Assembly: GCA_023412805.1 (NCBI GenBank)
Contig: JAEZRM010000051.1
Coordinates: 1 to 51,167 of the forward strand
Direction: 5' to 3'
From: Pseudomonadota bacterium
Lineage (GTDB): Bacteria > Pseudomonadota > Alphaproteobacteria > Rhizobiales > Hyphomicrobiaceae
DNA: 51,167 bases
How positions within the stretch are numbered: the stretch's first letter is position 1; each line of letters begins with the position of its first letter. Position numbers and translations under genes: made by a program. Under the pieces are notes generated by a model. That model was not told the DNA's origin. It was given only the letters and a program-made list of their open reading frames with translations, and did no database searches. Shown here one piece after another: positions 8,225 through 15,859 of the stretch.

Positions 8225-9484
8225 TCAAGTGTAATTGTTGCGCTTCTTCCACTCGGCCTCGAGCTGAAGGATCGTGTCCCAGGTCGCACCCTTGACTTCG
8301 GGGACGTAGGGCTCCTGCGGGATAGTCGTGCCCCAGCCGATGGCGTAGCCGATCACGGTCTGATCCTCGGCGCGCATCGTGACCGTGCCGTCGGTGCCGA
8401 ACGGGCAGTCGATCTTGAGGCCGCGCATGGCCTCGGCGATCTTCTTGCCGTCCGCCGAGTTCGCCTTCTTCGCACCTTCGGCGATGAAATGAATGCCGAC
8501 CCAGTTCTCCCACGACCAGTTGGTGGGATATTCCTTGAAGCGCGCGCGATAGGCGTCGCCCCACTCGGCATTCGCCTTCGTGGCGGGATAGGTCTTGATG
8601 TAGCGCGTCGCCGAGTGAATGCCCTTCGGCAGGTTCTTCACTGCGGTGAGTGCCGTGTAGTCCGCCATGTTGATTGCGAACACTTCCATCTGCGAGAAGA
8701 GCGCATAGATGTTCGCCTGGTCGACCCACGACGTCAGGTCGCCGCCCCAGAGCGCGGAGTACAATGCCTGCGGCTTGTTTTGCAGAACGCGGGTGATGAC
8801 CTCGGTGTAGTCGGGCTGGAAAAGCTTCGGCCAGGCTTCGGTGGTGATTTCGGCCTGCGGATAGAAGTGCTTCAGATACTCGACGAAGAGCTGGGTGTTG
8901 TCGCGGCCATAGGCATAGTCCGGCGAGCACGTGCCCCAGCGGTTGATCTTCTTAGCCTTGGCGATCTCGGCAGCATAGGCGCCGCTGGCGACGGCATCAT
9001 GAATGCCCTGCCGGCACGAGCGGAAGGCGAGCGGGATGCGGATCTTCGGATCGGCGGTAAGCGACGACGTCTCGGAATTCGTGTGCATCACCAGCACGCC
9101 GAGGTCCTTCGCGACCTCCTGCACCGCAAACGAACCCGACGAGGCCTCGGCGTCGAGCAGGATCTCGCAGCCGTCGCTGTTGACGAGTTCGCGCGAGACA
9201 CGCGCCGCTTCCTGCGGCTGGCCCTTCGAGTCGCGAATGACCATCTCGATCTGACGGCCCGCGAGACCGCCGGCGGCGTTGATCTTCTCGACTTCCATCT
9301 GGACGGCATTGCGCGACGACGTGCCGAGCTGTGCGACGCGACCCGAGAGGATCGTCGGCATGCCGATGCGGATGACCTTGTTCTGCGCCGCGACGATGTT
9401 GGGCGCGAAAATCGTCGCTGCGGCACCGGCTGCGGCGCCCTTGATTACTGTGCGGCGATCGATATCGACGCGCTTGCGAGTCAT
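8225..9484 (-). CDS. ABC importer periplasmic substrate-binding protein (LivK-like)
   Basis: The 419-aa protein belongs to the periplasmic-binding-protein type 1 family used by Liv/HAAT and amide importers. The N-terminus has a twin-arginine-type leader (DRRTVIKGAAAGAAATIF), cleaved probably after the AQ near residue 34. The mature protein opens with IRIGMPTILSGRVAQLG and has VAAQVEK-type and GGLAGRQIEMVIRDSKGQPQ segments that form the ligand cleft. A strong GGAGG lies just before the ATG at 9484. It is the first structural gene of the importer operon, with the 9588-9605 motif about 100 bases upstream. The ligand is unknown; the neighbours imply an organic acid later attached to CoA. Confidence 0.92.
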   Translation of the reverse strand: MTRKRVDIDRRTVIKGAAAGAAATIFAPNIVAAQNKVIRIGMPTILSGRVAQLGTSSRNAVQMEVEKINAAGGLAGRQIEMVIRDSKGQPQEAARVSRELVNSDGCEILLDAEASSGSFAVQEVAKDLGVLVMHTNSETSSLTADPKIRIPLAFRSCRQGIHDAVASGAYAAEIAKAKKINRWGTCSPDYAYGRDNTQLFVEYLKHFYPQAEITTEAWPKLFQPDYTEVITRVLQNKPQALYSALWGGDLTSWVDQANIYALFSQMEVFAINMADYTALTAVKNLPKGIHSATRYIKTYPATKANAEWGDAYRARFKEYPTNWSWENWVGIHFIAEGAKKANSADGKKIAEAMRGLKIDCPFGTDGTVTMRAEDQTVIGYAIGWGTTIPQEPYVPEVKGATWDTILQLEAEWKKRNNYT

Positions 9485-9587
9485 GGGTTTTCCTCCTGAG
9501 TGATTTCAACCTGCGTGACCTGACGGGCCAGTCTTGTTGTTGGCCTGAGTGTGCTTCAGGCGATCGAGTATCGTCAAGGTGATCTAC

Positions 9588-9605
9588 GACTCATGATTCA
9601 TATTC
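9588..9605 (-). promoter_or_regulatory. Shared 18-bp motif, candidate TetR operator for the importer operon
   Basis: On the minus strand the motif reads GAATATGAATCATGAGTC. It matches 15 of 18 bases of the motif at 10744-10761 in the divergent promoter region. It spans the last codons of the TetR-type gene and lies about 105 bases before the binding-protein start, where an operon promoter would be expected. Only one half-site is well conserved here, so binding may be weaker than at the other site. Confidence 0.5.
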
Positions 9606-10706
9606 GCCGTCCTGCTTTCGTGAGGTTGCGTCCATCGCGTAGATGGCCTGGGCCGTGGCGATCGGATCGGCCTCGTTGCTCTGCCGGTGGACCGCGATGC
9701 TGACGTGAACGGCGTCGGCGCCGGACTGCGCTCGCGCCACGGCCACGAGGCCATCGCTGTCGTCGACGACCTGAGGAAGTGCCGTGGACAGGCTCAGGAG
9801 GCGCGACGGTGCTGCGCCGAGATCGGCGGCCGCGGCACTCGCGGCAGCCTCGACGAGCTTCAGGAGAATGCCGCGCCGCACGGTGCCCGAAGCGTCGAGG
9901 CAGGCTCCGGTCGGTTCGAGCTCGATGCGGGTTTCGCCAGGGCTTGCGGCGGCCGTTCGGAAATTGGCGGCGTCGCTCAGCACGGTGCCGTGGGCGGGTT
10001 GTGCGTGACGGCGCGGTCGGCGCGTGCGCCCGTTCGTGCCACCGTGCTTCATGCCGCCGGTCAGGAGCTTCATGTACGCGCGATCGACCCAGGTGGGCAG
10101 GCGGCGCGCGCGTCCGTCGCGATAGATGTAGCGGTAGCTGAGGTAGTTGCGTGCCGCGAGCAGGCTATAGATGATCACTTCGAGCTCGCGCTCTTCGAAG
10201 CCGGGCAGCTCGCCCTTGGCGTGACTGCGCGAGAGGGCGCGCATGTAGCCGTCGGCCATGTTGCGCATGTGGTCGTGATAGGCCTTCGGCGCGAACGTCT
10301 CGGCCTCGTTCAGAATGCGGTAGAATTCGGGGCGCTCAGCGAGGAAGTCGAAGAAGGCGCGAAAGCCTGTTTCCTCGCGCTCGAAGCTGCCGCTCTCGCC
10401 GGCTATGCGCTGACGGATGAAGTCTAGAAGCTCGGTGCCGAGCTCGGGCAGCAGGTGGTCGAAGAGATCCTGCTGCGAGGCGAAGTAATTGTAGAAGGTG
10501 CCCTGGGCGATCTCGGCGAGGGCGGTGATCTTGGCGACCGAGGCATTGGCGTAGCCTTCGGCGCCGACGACTTTCGCCGCGGCATCGATCAGCTTCCGGC
10601 GCGTCTCGATGGCGCGATCGGCCCGGCGCCGCCGGCCGGGAGGCGTTTCGACGGCCGCCTCGGACGTCTCCGCGGATTTCTTCTCGAGCATCGCCAACCT
10701 TGTCAT
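9591..10706 (-). CDS. TetR-family regulator fused to a C-terminal hotdog/PaaI-like domain
   Basis: The 371-aa protein is much longer than usual TetR regulators (about 200 aa). Residues about 31-80 form the TetR HTH (ETRRKLIDAAAKVVGAEGYANASV followed by EIAQGTFYNYF), and residues 85-230 look like a ligand/dimer domain. After a basic linker (NGRTRRPRRHAQPAHG), residues about 245-365 show the PaaI hotdog pattern. An amphipathic helix with RRGILLKLVEAAASAAAADLG stands where thioesterases have HGG, followed by strands LSLSTALPQVV, LVAVARAQSGADAVHVSIAVH and IATAQAIYAM. The hotdog fold binds acyl-CoA, so sensing of a pathway CoA thioester is inferred. The catalytic residues look unconserved. It lies between the two catabolic operons; an ATG at 10691 is an alternative start. 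Confidence 0.85.
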   Translation of the reverse strand: MTRLAMLEKKSAETSEAAVETPPGRRRRADRAIETRRKLIDAAAKVVGAEGYANASVAKITALAEIAQGTFYNYFASQQDLFDHLLPELGTELLDFIRQRIAGESGSFEREETGFRAFFDFLAERPEFYRILNEAETFAPKAYHDHMRNMADGYMRALSRSHAKGELPGFEERELEVIIYSLLAARNYLSYRYIYRDGRARRLPTWVDRAYMKLLTGGMKHGGTNGRTRRPRRHAQPAHGTVLSDAANFRTAAASPGETRIELEPTGACLDASGTVRRGILLKLVEAAASAAAADLGAAPSRLLSLSTALPQVVDDSDGLVAVARAQSGADAVHVSIAVHRQSNEADPIATAQAIYAMDATSRKQDGEYES

Positions 10707-10743
10707 GTCCTAGCGATAGCGCGGCGGCACGCTGGTCGCAACA

Positions 10744-10774
10744 GAATACGAATCATGGCTCACTATTCATTTTC
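10744..10774 (+). promoter_or_regulatory. Imperfect 31-bp palindrome, candidate TetR operator
   Basis: The left arm GAATACGAATCAT (10744-10756) and right arm ACTATTCATTTTC (10762-10774) are reverse complements at 9 of 13 positions around a 5-bp centre. The left arm plus centre repeats the motif found at 9588-9605. It lies between the divergent TetR-type and E1 alpha genes and directly abuts a TTGACA -35 candidate. That is a typical place for a repressor to block RNA polymerase. Confidence 0.55.
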
Positions 10775-10775
10775 C

Positions 10776-10805
10776 TTGACAGCGCCGACGGCCGATGCCG
10801 ACAAT
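10776..10805 (+). promoter_or_regulatory. Candidate sigma70-type promoter of the E1 alpha operon
   Basis: A perfect TTGACA at 10776-10781 is followed after 18 bases by GACAAT at 10800-10805, matching TATAAT at the key A and T positions. It would start transcription near 10812, upstream of the preferred TTG start at 10842, and sits immediately downstream of the palindrome at 10744-10774. The call comes from consensus match and position only. Confidence 0.4.
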
Positions 10806-10841
10806 AGCGCAGTTTTCGTGCGAAAGCGGGAGGGTCGGCGG

Positions 10842-11813
10842 TTGACGGCGGCGGACAGCGCTTCATCCTTGGACCTCCTGCGGACCATGCGCCTCGTCCG
10901 GGAGGCGGAGCTGCGTCTCGCCCAGCTTTTCGCGGACGGCGAAGTGCCGGGATTCATTCATCTGTCGGTCGGGCAGGAGGGCGTGGCGGCAGGAGTCTGT
11001 GCCGCACTCGAACCTGCCGATACGCTCGCCTCGAACCATCGCGGTCATGGACATGCGCTCGCGAAGGGCCTCGACCTCGATCGTTTCTTCCTCGAAATCA
11101 TGGGCAGGGCAGAAGGCATGTGCAAAGGCCGCGGCGGCTCGATGCACGTCGCGGATGCGTCTGTCGGAATGCTCGGTGCGAACGGCATTGTCGGGGCGGG
11201 ACTGCCGATCGCGGTCGGGAGTGCGCTGGCGCATCAGGTGAAGAAGAGCGGTGCGGTGGCAGCCGTCTTCTTCGGCGATGGCGCGCTCGCCGAGGGCGTC
11301 ATGCACGAGAGCTTCAATCTCGCGGCCATCTGGCGCCTGCCAGTGCTGTTCGTGTGCGAGAACAACGGCTGGTCCGAATTCTCCCCGACATCGCGCCAGC
11401 TTGCAGCAACGCCGACGGCGCTCGCCGAGAGCCACAAGATCATCGCGCGCTCCGTCGACGGCAACGACGTCGTCGCCGTGCACGAGGCGGCGCGCGCGCT
11501 GGTCGCCGCGATCCGCGACGGGGGTGGGCCGCGGTTCCTCGAATGCCGCACGACGCGCGTGCGCGGTCACTTCGAAGGTGACCCGCAGAAGTATCGCGAT
11601 TCAGCCGATGCCGCGCGCAGCGACGACGATCCGGTCGGGCGGCTCGAGCGCCGGCTGGCGGCGGAGGGCGTGCCGGCATCCGCCATCGAGAGTGCGGCGC
11701 GCGAGGCCGTCGCTCGCGTCGATGCGGCGGTCGCGCGGGCGAGATCGGGAACGGCGCCCGAGTTCGGCGCGGCGTTGCGCGATGTGTACGCCGAGGCGGG
11801 AGCGGCGCCATGA
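10842..11813 (+). CDS. 2-oxoacid/acetoin dehydrogenase E1 component, alpha subunit
   Basis: This is the thiamine-diphosphate-binding E1 alpha subunit. It has PGFIHLSVGQEGVAAGV, SNHRGHGHALAKG, GKGGSMH-type GRGGSMHVAD, and the ThDP/Mg motif GDGALAEGVMHESFNLAAIWRLPVLFVCENN. The frame is open back to an ATG at 10755, but that start lacks a ribosome site and lies in the operator. TTG at 10842, with GGGAGGG about 7 bases before it, yields 323 aa, the usual AcoA/PdhA length, and places the start at the conserved first helix. It overlaps the beta subunit gene by 4 bases. It would decarboxylate a 2-oxoacid or diketone-like substrate and pass the acyl group to E2. No E3 gene is in the cluster. Confidence 0.88.
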   Translation: MTAADSASSLDLLRTMRLVREAELRLAQLFADGEVPGFIHLSVGQEGVAAGVCAALEPADTLASNHRGHGHALAKGLDLDRFFLEIMGRAEGMCKGRGGSMHVADASVGMLGANGIVGAGLPIAVGSALAHQVKKSGAVAAVFFGDGALAEGVMHESFNLAAIWRLPVLFVCENNGWSEFSPTSRQLAATPTALAESHKIIARSVDGNDVVAVHEAARALVAAIRDGGGPRFLECRTTRVRGHFEGDPQKYRDSADAARSDDDPVGRLERRLAAEGVPASAIESAAREAVARVDAAVARARSGTAPEFGAALRDVYAEAGAAP

Positions 11814-12784
11814 GCGAGATCCGCTTCGGCCAGGCCATCAACCGCGCGCTTGCCGATGCCATGGCGGGTGACGAAACGGTCGTCGTCTTCGGCGAGGATG
11901 TGGCGGCGCCGGGTGGGCCTTTCGGCGTCACGCGCGGCCTGCTCGATCGCTTCGGCGCCGAGCGGGTGCGCGACACGCCGATCTCGGAGGCGGCGATCGT
12001 CGGCGCGGCGGTCGGGGCGGCGATGAGCGGGCTGAAGCCGGTCGTCGAGATCATGTTCATGGATTTCGTGACGCTGGCCATGGACGCGCTCGTCAATCAG
12101 GCGGCGAAAGCGCGTTTCATGTTCGGCGGACAGTATGCGCTGCCGATGGTCGTGCGGTTGCCGCATGGTGGCGGCATCAATGCGGGGCCGCAGCACTCGC
12201 AATGCCTCGAAGCGTGGCTCGCGCACGTGCCCGGACTGAAGGTGGTGTGTCCGGCGACCGTCGCCCATGCCTATGCGCTGACACGGGCGGCGATCGCCGA
12301 TCCCGATCCGGTGATCCTCGTCGAGAACAAGAGCCTCTATGCCATGAAGGGCGAGCTGCCCGAGCCGCTGCCCACAGCCGCGATAGGCAAGGCGGACACA
12401 GCGCGCGCGGGGCGCGATGTCACGATCGTCACTTATGGGGCGATGCGGAACGTGGCGCTCGCCGCCTCGGGAGATTTAGCGAAGGAGGGAGTCGAGGCCG
12501 AGGTGATCGACCTTCGCTCGCTCCAGCCCTGGGACGAGACGGCCGTTCTCACCTCGATTGCGCGCACGCACCGGCTCGTTATCGTCCACGAAGCCGTCGA
12601 GGCGTTCGGCGTCGGTGCCGAGATCGCGGCACGCATGGCTGACGTCGGATTTGACGAGCTGGATGGCCCGATCGTCCGCGTCGGCGCGCCGTTCATGCCG
12701 GTGCCGTTCGCGAAGGAGCTCGAGGCGCACTATCGTCCGCAAGCCGCGCGCATCATCGACGCCGTGCGCCGTACGCTCGCCTGA
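11810..12784 (+). CDS. 2-oxoacid/acetoin dehydrogenase E1 component, beta subunit
   Basis: The 324-aa protein has the E1 beta landmarks VVVFGEDVAAPGGPFGVTRGL, DTPISEAAIVGAAVGAAMSG with the Glu that activates ThDP, MVVRLPHGGGINAGPQHSQ and the C-terminal transketolase domain (TIVTYGAMRNVALAA, DLRSLQPWDETAVLTSIARTHRLVIVHEAVEAFGVGAEIA). ATG overlaps the alpha stop by 4 bases, as expected for an obligate heterotetramer. With the downstream lipoyl E2 it makes an incomplete 2-oxoacid dehydrogenase complex; the E3 dihydrolipoamide dehydrogenase must come from elsewhere in the genome. Confidence 0.93.
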   Translation: MSEIRFGQAINRALADAMAGDETVVVFGEDVAAPGGPFGVTRGLLDRFGAERVRDTPISEAAIVGAAVGAAMSGLKPVVEIMFMDFVTLAMDALVNQAAKARFMFGGQYALPMVVRLPHGGGINAGPQHSQCLEAWLAHVPGLKVVCPATVAHAYALTRAAIADPDPVILVENKSLYAMKGELPEPLPTAAIGKADTARAGRDVTIVTYGAMRNVALAASGDLAKEGVEAEVIDLRSLQPWDETAVLTSIARTHRLVIVHEAVEAFGVGAEIAARMADVGFDELDGPIVRVGAPFMPVPFAKELEAHYRPQAARIIDAVRRTLA

Positions 12785-12800
12785 GAAATAAGGAGCGCCC

Positions 12801-13586
12801 ATGACCACCGACGTCATCCTGACCGAGATCGCGGACGGCATTGCCGTCGTCACCATCAATCGGCCGAAGGTGCTCAACGCACTCGACATCCCGACGCTGC
12901 TGGCACTCGAAGCGGCATGGGCCGAGGTCGAGGCCGACCCGGCGGTGCAGGTCATCATCGTTACGGGGGCGGGCGATCGCGCGTTCGTCGCGGGTGGCGA
13001 TATCGCGGATCTTAAGTCGCGCGACGGCCTTCGTCACTACGAGGAATTTGCTGAAATCGTACATCGCGTGTTCCGCAGGATCGAGCTCACCGACAAGCCG
13101 ACGGTCGCGGCGGTGAACGGCTTCGCGCTCGGCGGCGGCACGGAGCTGGTTCTCGCGACCGATATCCGCATTCTCGCGGAGAGTGCGCGGCTCGGGCTTC
13201 CGGAGATCACGCTCGGCCTCTTCCCCGGCGCGGGCGGTACGCAGCGCATCATCCGGCAGGTGCCGCTCTGCCGCGCCAAGGAGATCATGTTCACCGGCGA
13301 GCAGATCTCTGCGCAGGAGGCCGTTGCGATCGGCCTCGCCAACAAAGTCGTGCCCAAGGCGGAGGTGATGACGGCGGCGCGCGAGATGGCGGCGCGGATG
13401 GTCTCGAAGTCGCCGCTGGTGCTGAAGCTTCTGAAGCGCACGCTCAACAGCGGGGGGGAGATGCCGCTTTCGGCGGCGCTCGCGCACGAGCAGGCCATGA
13501 TCGGGTTGGTGCTCGACACCGAGGATTCGAAGGAAGGATGCAGCGCGTTTCTCGAAAAGCGCGCGCCCAAATTCACTGGCCGTTGA
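12801..13586 (+). CDS. Enoyl-CoA hydratase/isomerase family protein
   Basis: The 261-aa crotonase-fold protein has the oxyanion-hole segments AFVAGGDIADLK and NGFALGGGTELVLATDIRI, the catalytic-loop PEITLGLFPGAGGTQR, and the C-terminal TEDSKEGCSAFLEKRAPKF motif common to hydratases (EGxxAFLEKRxPxF). Glu in PEITLG and the Glu region of GGGTEL are in the expected positions for hydration of a 2-enoyl-CoA. AAGGAG precedes the ATG by 7 bases. Its insertion between E1 beta and E2 genes ties the dehydrogenase to a beta-oxidation-like route. Confidence 0.92.
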   Translation: MTTDVILTEIADGIAVVTINRPKVLNALDIPTLLALEAAWAEVEADPAVQVIIVTGAGDRAFVAGGDIADLKSRDGLRHYEEFAEIVHRVFRRIELTDKPTVAAVNGFALGGGTELVLATDIRILAESARLGLPEITLGLFPGAGGTQRIIRQVPLCRAKEIMFTGEQISAQEAVAIGLANKVVPKAEVMTAAREMAARMVSKSPLVLKLLKRTLNSGGEMPLSAALAHEQAMIGLVLDTEDSKEGCSAFLEKRAPKFTGR

Positions 13587-13589
13587 ACC

Positions 13590-14651
13590 ATGAGCGAAGG
13601 CGCCGACCTGCTGATGCCGAAGCTCGGTCTCACGATGACCGAGGGGACGGTCGCGCGGTGGGTCGCGGCGCCCGGACAGAAATTCGCGGCCGGCGACGTC
13701 ATCGTCATCGTCGAGACGGACAAGATCGCGAACGAGATCGAGGCGCCCGCGGCGGGCGAGCTGATCGCGCAGCATGCCGCGGAGGGCGAGGTCGTGCCCG
13801 TCGGCACGCCGATCGCGCGCTGGCAACTGGACGCGGCGTCGAGCCGGCCAACGAAGGCATCAACGCAGGCCGAGGTGCCGACACCGGAACGCGCGTATGC
13901 GGCGGAGATCGTGGCGCGAGTCACTGCCGCAGATGCGGGCCGCATCATCGCGACGCCCTATGCGCGCCGACTGGCGCGCGAGGCATCGCTCGCTCTCGAC
14001 AATGTGGACGGTTCCGGTCCGCGCGGGCGCATCAAGGCGGCGGATGTCTTGCGCGCGTTGCAGGCGCGGCCTGCGACGGATGGCGCCGCATCCGCGACGA
14101 CGGCCATGCCGCGCGCGGCGTTTGCGGCGGTGGTACATCCTGCCGGGCTTTCGTTCGCGACCGTCGATGTCGATGTCGGGGCACTCCGCGCGCTCGACGT
14201 CCGGCTCGCGCGTGCGCGAAATCATCATTTCGAGCGCCGAGCGTACATAGCCCTTGCCTGCATCAAGGCGCTCGATAGCAGCGGCACGAACGGTGTCAGC
14301 CTGGGCTTCGCGTTGAACGACGGTATCGGCACGCTGATGGGGGCGGCGCGGGACACGCTTTCGACGATCGCCGCGCGCCTTGCCCATCTGGAGGCAGCCG
14401 ACGGCAGTGGAGACGTCGCGATCTTCATCGTCGACGGGCGGGCGCGCCTGCTCGTGCCCGCCGTGCCGCAGGGCTGGCGCATGGCACTCGGCGCCGGTGG
14501 CGTCCGCGAAGTGCGCGGCGGAGATGCGACGCATCAGATGACGCTGGCGCTCGTCTACGACGGCGCGATCGTGGATCATGATCGCGCGGCGCAGCTTCTG
14601 GACCGCATGGCGGCGCTGCTGGAAGAACCCCTTCATCTGCTGGCTGTCTGA
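13590..14651 (+). CDS. Lipoyl-domain 2-oxoacid dehydrogenase E2 with divergent catalytic end
   Basis: The 353-aa protein has an N-terminal lipoyl domain with the lipoylated Lys45 in VETDKIANE. Residues 119-153 are a peripheral-subunit (E1/E3) binding domain (ATPYARRLAREASLAL, GSGPRGRIKAADV). The shortened acyltransferase domain covers residues about 185-353. Canonical E2 proteins end with HRxxDG; here the aligned segment is YDGAIVDHDRAAQLL (323-337), where the catalytic His position is Gly325 and the Asp is kept (Asp329). The first motifs of the domain are also weak. It may still carry lipoyl groups while transferring acyl units poorly or by another route. It starts 3 bases after the hydratase gene. 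Confidence 0.82.
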   Translation: MSEGADLLMPKLGLTMTEGTVARWVAAPGQKFAAGDVIVIVETDKIANEIEAPAAGELIAQHAAEGEVVPVGTPIARWQLDAASSRPTKASTQAEVPTPERAYAAEIVARVTAADAGRIIATPYARRLAREASLALDNVDGSGPRGRIKAADVLRALQARPATDGAASATTAMPRAAFAAVVHPAGLSFATVDVDVGALRALDVRLARARNHHFERRAYIALACIKALDSSGTNGVSLGFALNDGIGTLMGAARDTLSTIAARLAHLEAADGSGDVAIFIVDGRARLLVPAVPQGWRMALGAGGVREVRGGDATHQMTLALVYDGAIVDHDRAAQLLDRMAALLEEPLHLLAV

Positions 14652-14668
14652 GCCGAACGGAACGCATC

Positions 14669-15841
14669 ATGGACTTCGACCTGACCGACGAACAGAAGAT
14701 GATCTCGGAGAGCGCGCGTAAGATCGGCGACCGCTTCGGACTCGATTACTGGCGCGATCACGACGGCCGGAAGGCCTTTCCGCAGGACTTCTGGCGTGCG
14801 GTGTGCGAGGCGGGGCTCTGCGGTGTCGCGCTCCCCGAAGAGCATGGGGGCAGCGGTCTCGGCATGGTCGAGATGGCGCTGATCATCGAGCAGCTTGCGG
14901 CGTCGGGCGGTGGGGCGACGGTCGGCCAGCTTTTCATGATCAACCCGATCTTCGGGGGCGTCTCCATCTCCCGCTTCGGCAGCGAGGCCATGCGCCGCGC
15001 GCTGCTGCCGAAGATTATCTCGGGCGAGATCAACTGTTGCATGGCGCTCACCGAACCGGACGCCGGGTCGAACAGCCTGGAGATCAAGACGTACGCGACG
15101 CGATCGGGGAATGGCTGGCGGCTGTCGGGCCGCAAGATATGGATCACGGGAGTGGAATCCGCGCAGAAGATGCTCGTCGTCGCGCGCACTACGAAAGTCG
15201 AGGACTCTCCGAGGCGCACGCACGGCCTGACGATGTTCATGATTGACGTCGCGCGCAGCGGGCTCACATATGCGCCGATCGAGAAGGTCGGCACCAATAC
15301 GCTCTCGGCGTGCAATGTCTTCTTCGACGATGTCGAGATCGACGGCAGCGAGCTGATCGGCACCCTCGGCGGCGGCTGGTACGAGTTGCTCGACGTGCTC
15401 AACACCGAGCGCATAGTGACGACGGCCGGCCTCGTCGGCGCGGCCGATCTCGCGATTCGCCTCGCCGTCGACTATGCGAAGGAGCGGCGTGTGTTCGCGG
15501 GCAAGCCCATAGGGAGCTACCAGGGGCTGCAGTTTCCGCTGGCGCAGAACTGGGCCGAAGTGCAATGCGCGCGACTCATGAACCTCAAGGCGGCGGCCCT
15601 CTTCGATGCGGGAAAGCCGTACGGTACCGAGGCCAACGTCGGCAAGCTCATCGCTTCGCAGGCGGCCTCTTCTGGTATCGAGCAGGCCATGCAGACCATG
15701 GGCGGCATGGGATTCGCGAAGGAGATGCACGTCGAACGCCTGTGGCGGGATGCGCGCCTCTTCCGATTTGCCCCGATTTCGGAGGAGATGATCTTGAATT
15801 TCATCGCCGCGCAGAACCTCGGGCTGCCGCGTTCATATTGA
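14669..15841 (+). CDS. Acyl-CoA dehydrogenase
   Basis: The 390-aa flavoprotein has the acyl-CoA dehydrogenase domain order: N-terminal helices (FDLTDEQKMISESARKIG), the FAD/substrate signature CCMALTEPDAGSNSLEIKTYA, a middle beta domain with GRKIWITGVESAQ, and a C-terminal helical domain with KERRVFAGKPIGSYQGLQFPLA and MQTMGGMGFAKEMHVERLWRDARLF. The motif QTMGGMGFAKE-type loop normally follows the catalytic Glu region of long/medium-chain enzymes. It would oxidise an acyl-CoA to the 2-enoyl-CoA used by the hydratase two genes upstream. It lies 17 bases after E2 and 18 before the CoA ligase, within one operon. Confidence 0.93.
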   Translation: MDFDLTDEQKMISESARKIGDRFGLDYWRDHDGRKAFPQDFWRAVCEAGLCGVALPEEHGGSGLGMVEMALIIEQLAASGGGATVGQLFMINPIFGGVSISRFGSEAMRRALLPKIISGEINCCMALTEPDAGSNSLEIKTYATRSGNGWRLSGRKIWITGVESAQKMLVVARTTKVEDSPRRTHGLTMFMIDVARSGLTYAPIEKVGTNTLSACNVFFDDVEIDGSELIGTLGGGWYELLDVLNTERIVTTAGLVGAADLAIRLAVDYAKERRVFAGKPIGSYQGLQFPLAQNWAEVQCARLMNLKAAALFDAGKPYGTEANVGKLIASQAASSGIEQAMQTMGGMGFAKEMHVERLWRDARLFRFAPISEEMILNFIAAQNLGLPRSY

Positions 15842-15859
15842 GAGGCTGGGAGCGGTGCG

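Noticed and set aside
10755..11813. ATG 10755 as start of the E1 alpha gene
   Set aside because: It has no ribosome site, lies inside the candidate operator upstream of the promoter, and would add 29 residues that the family lacks; it is kept only as an alternative.
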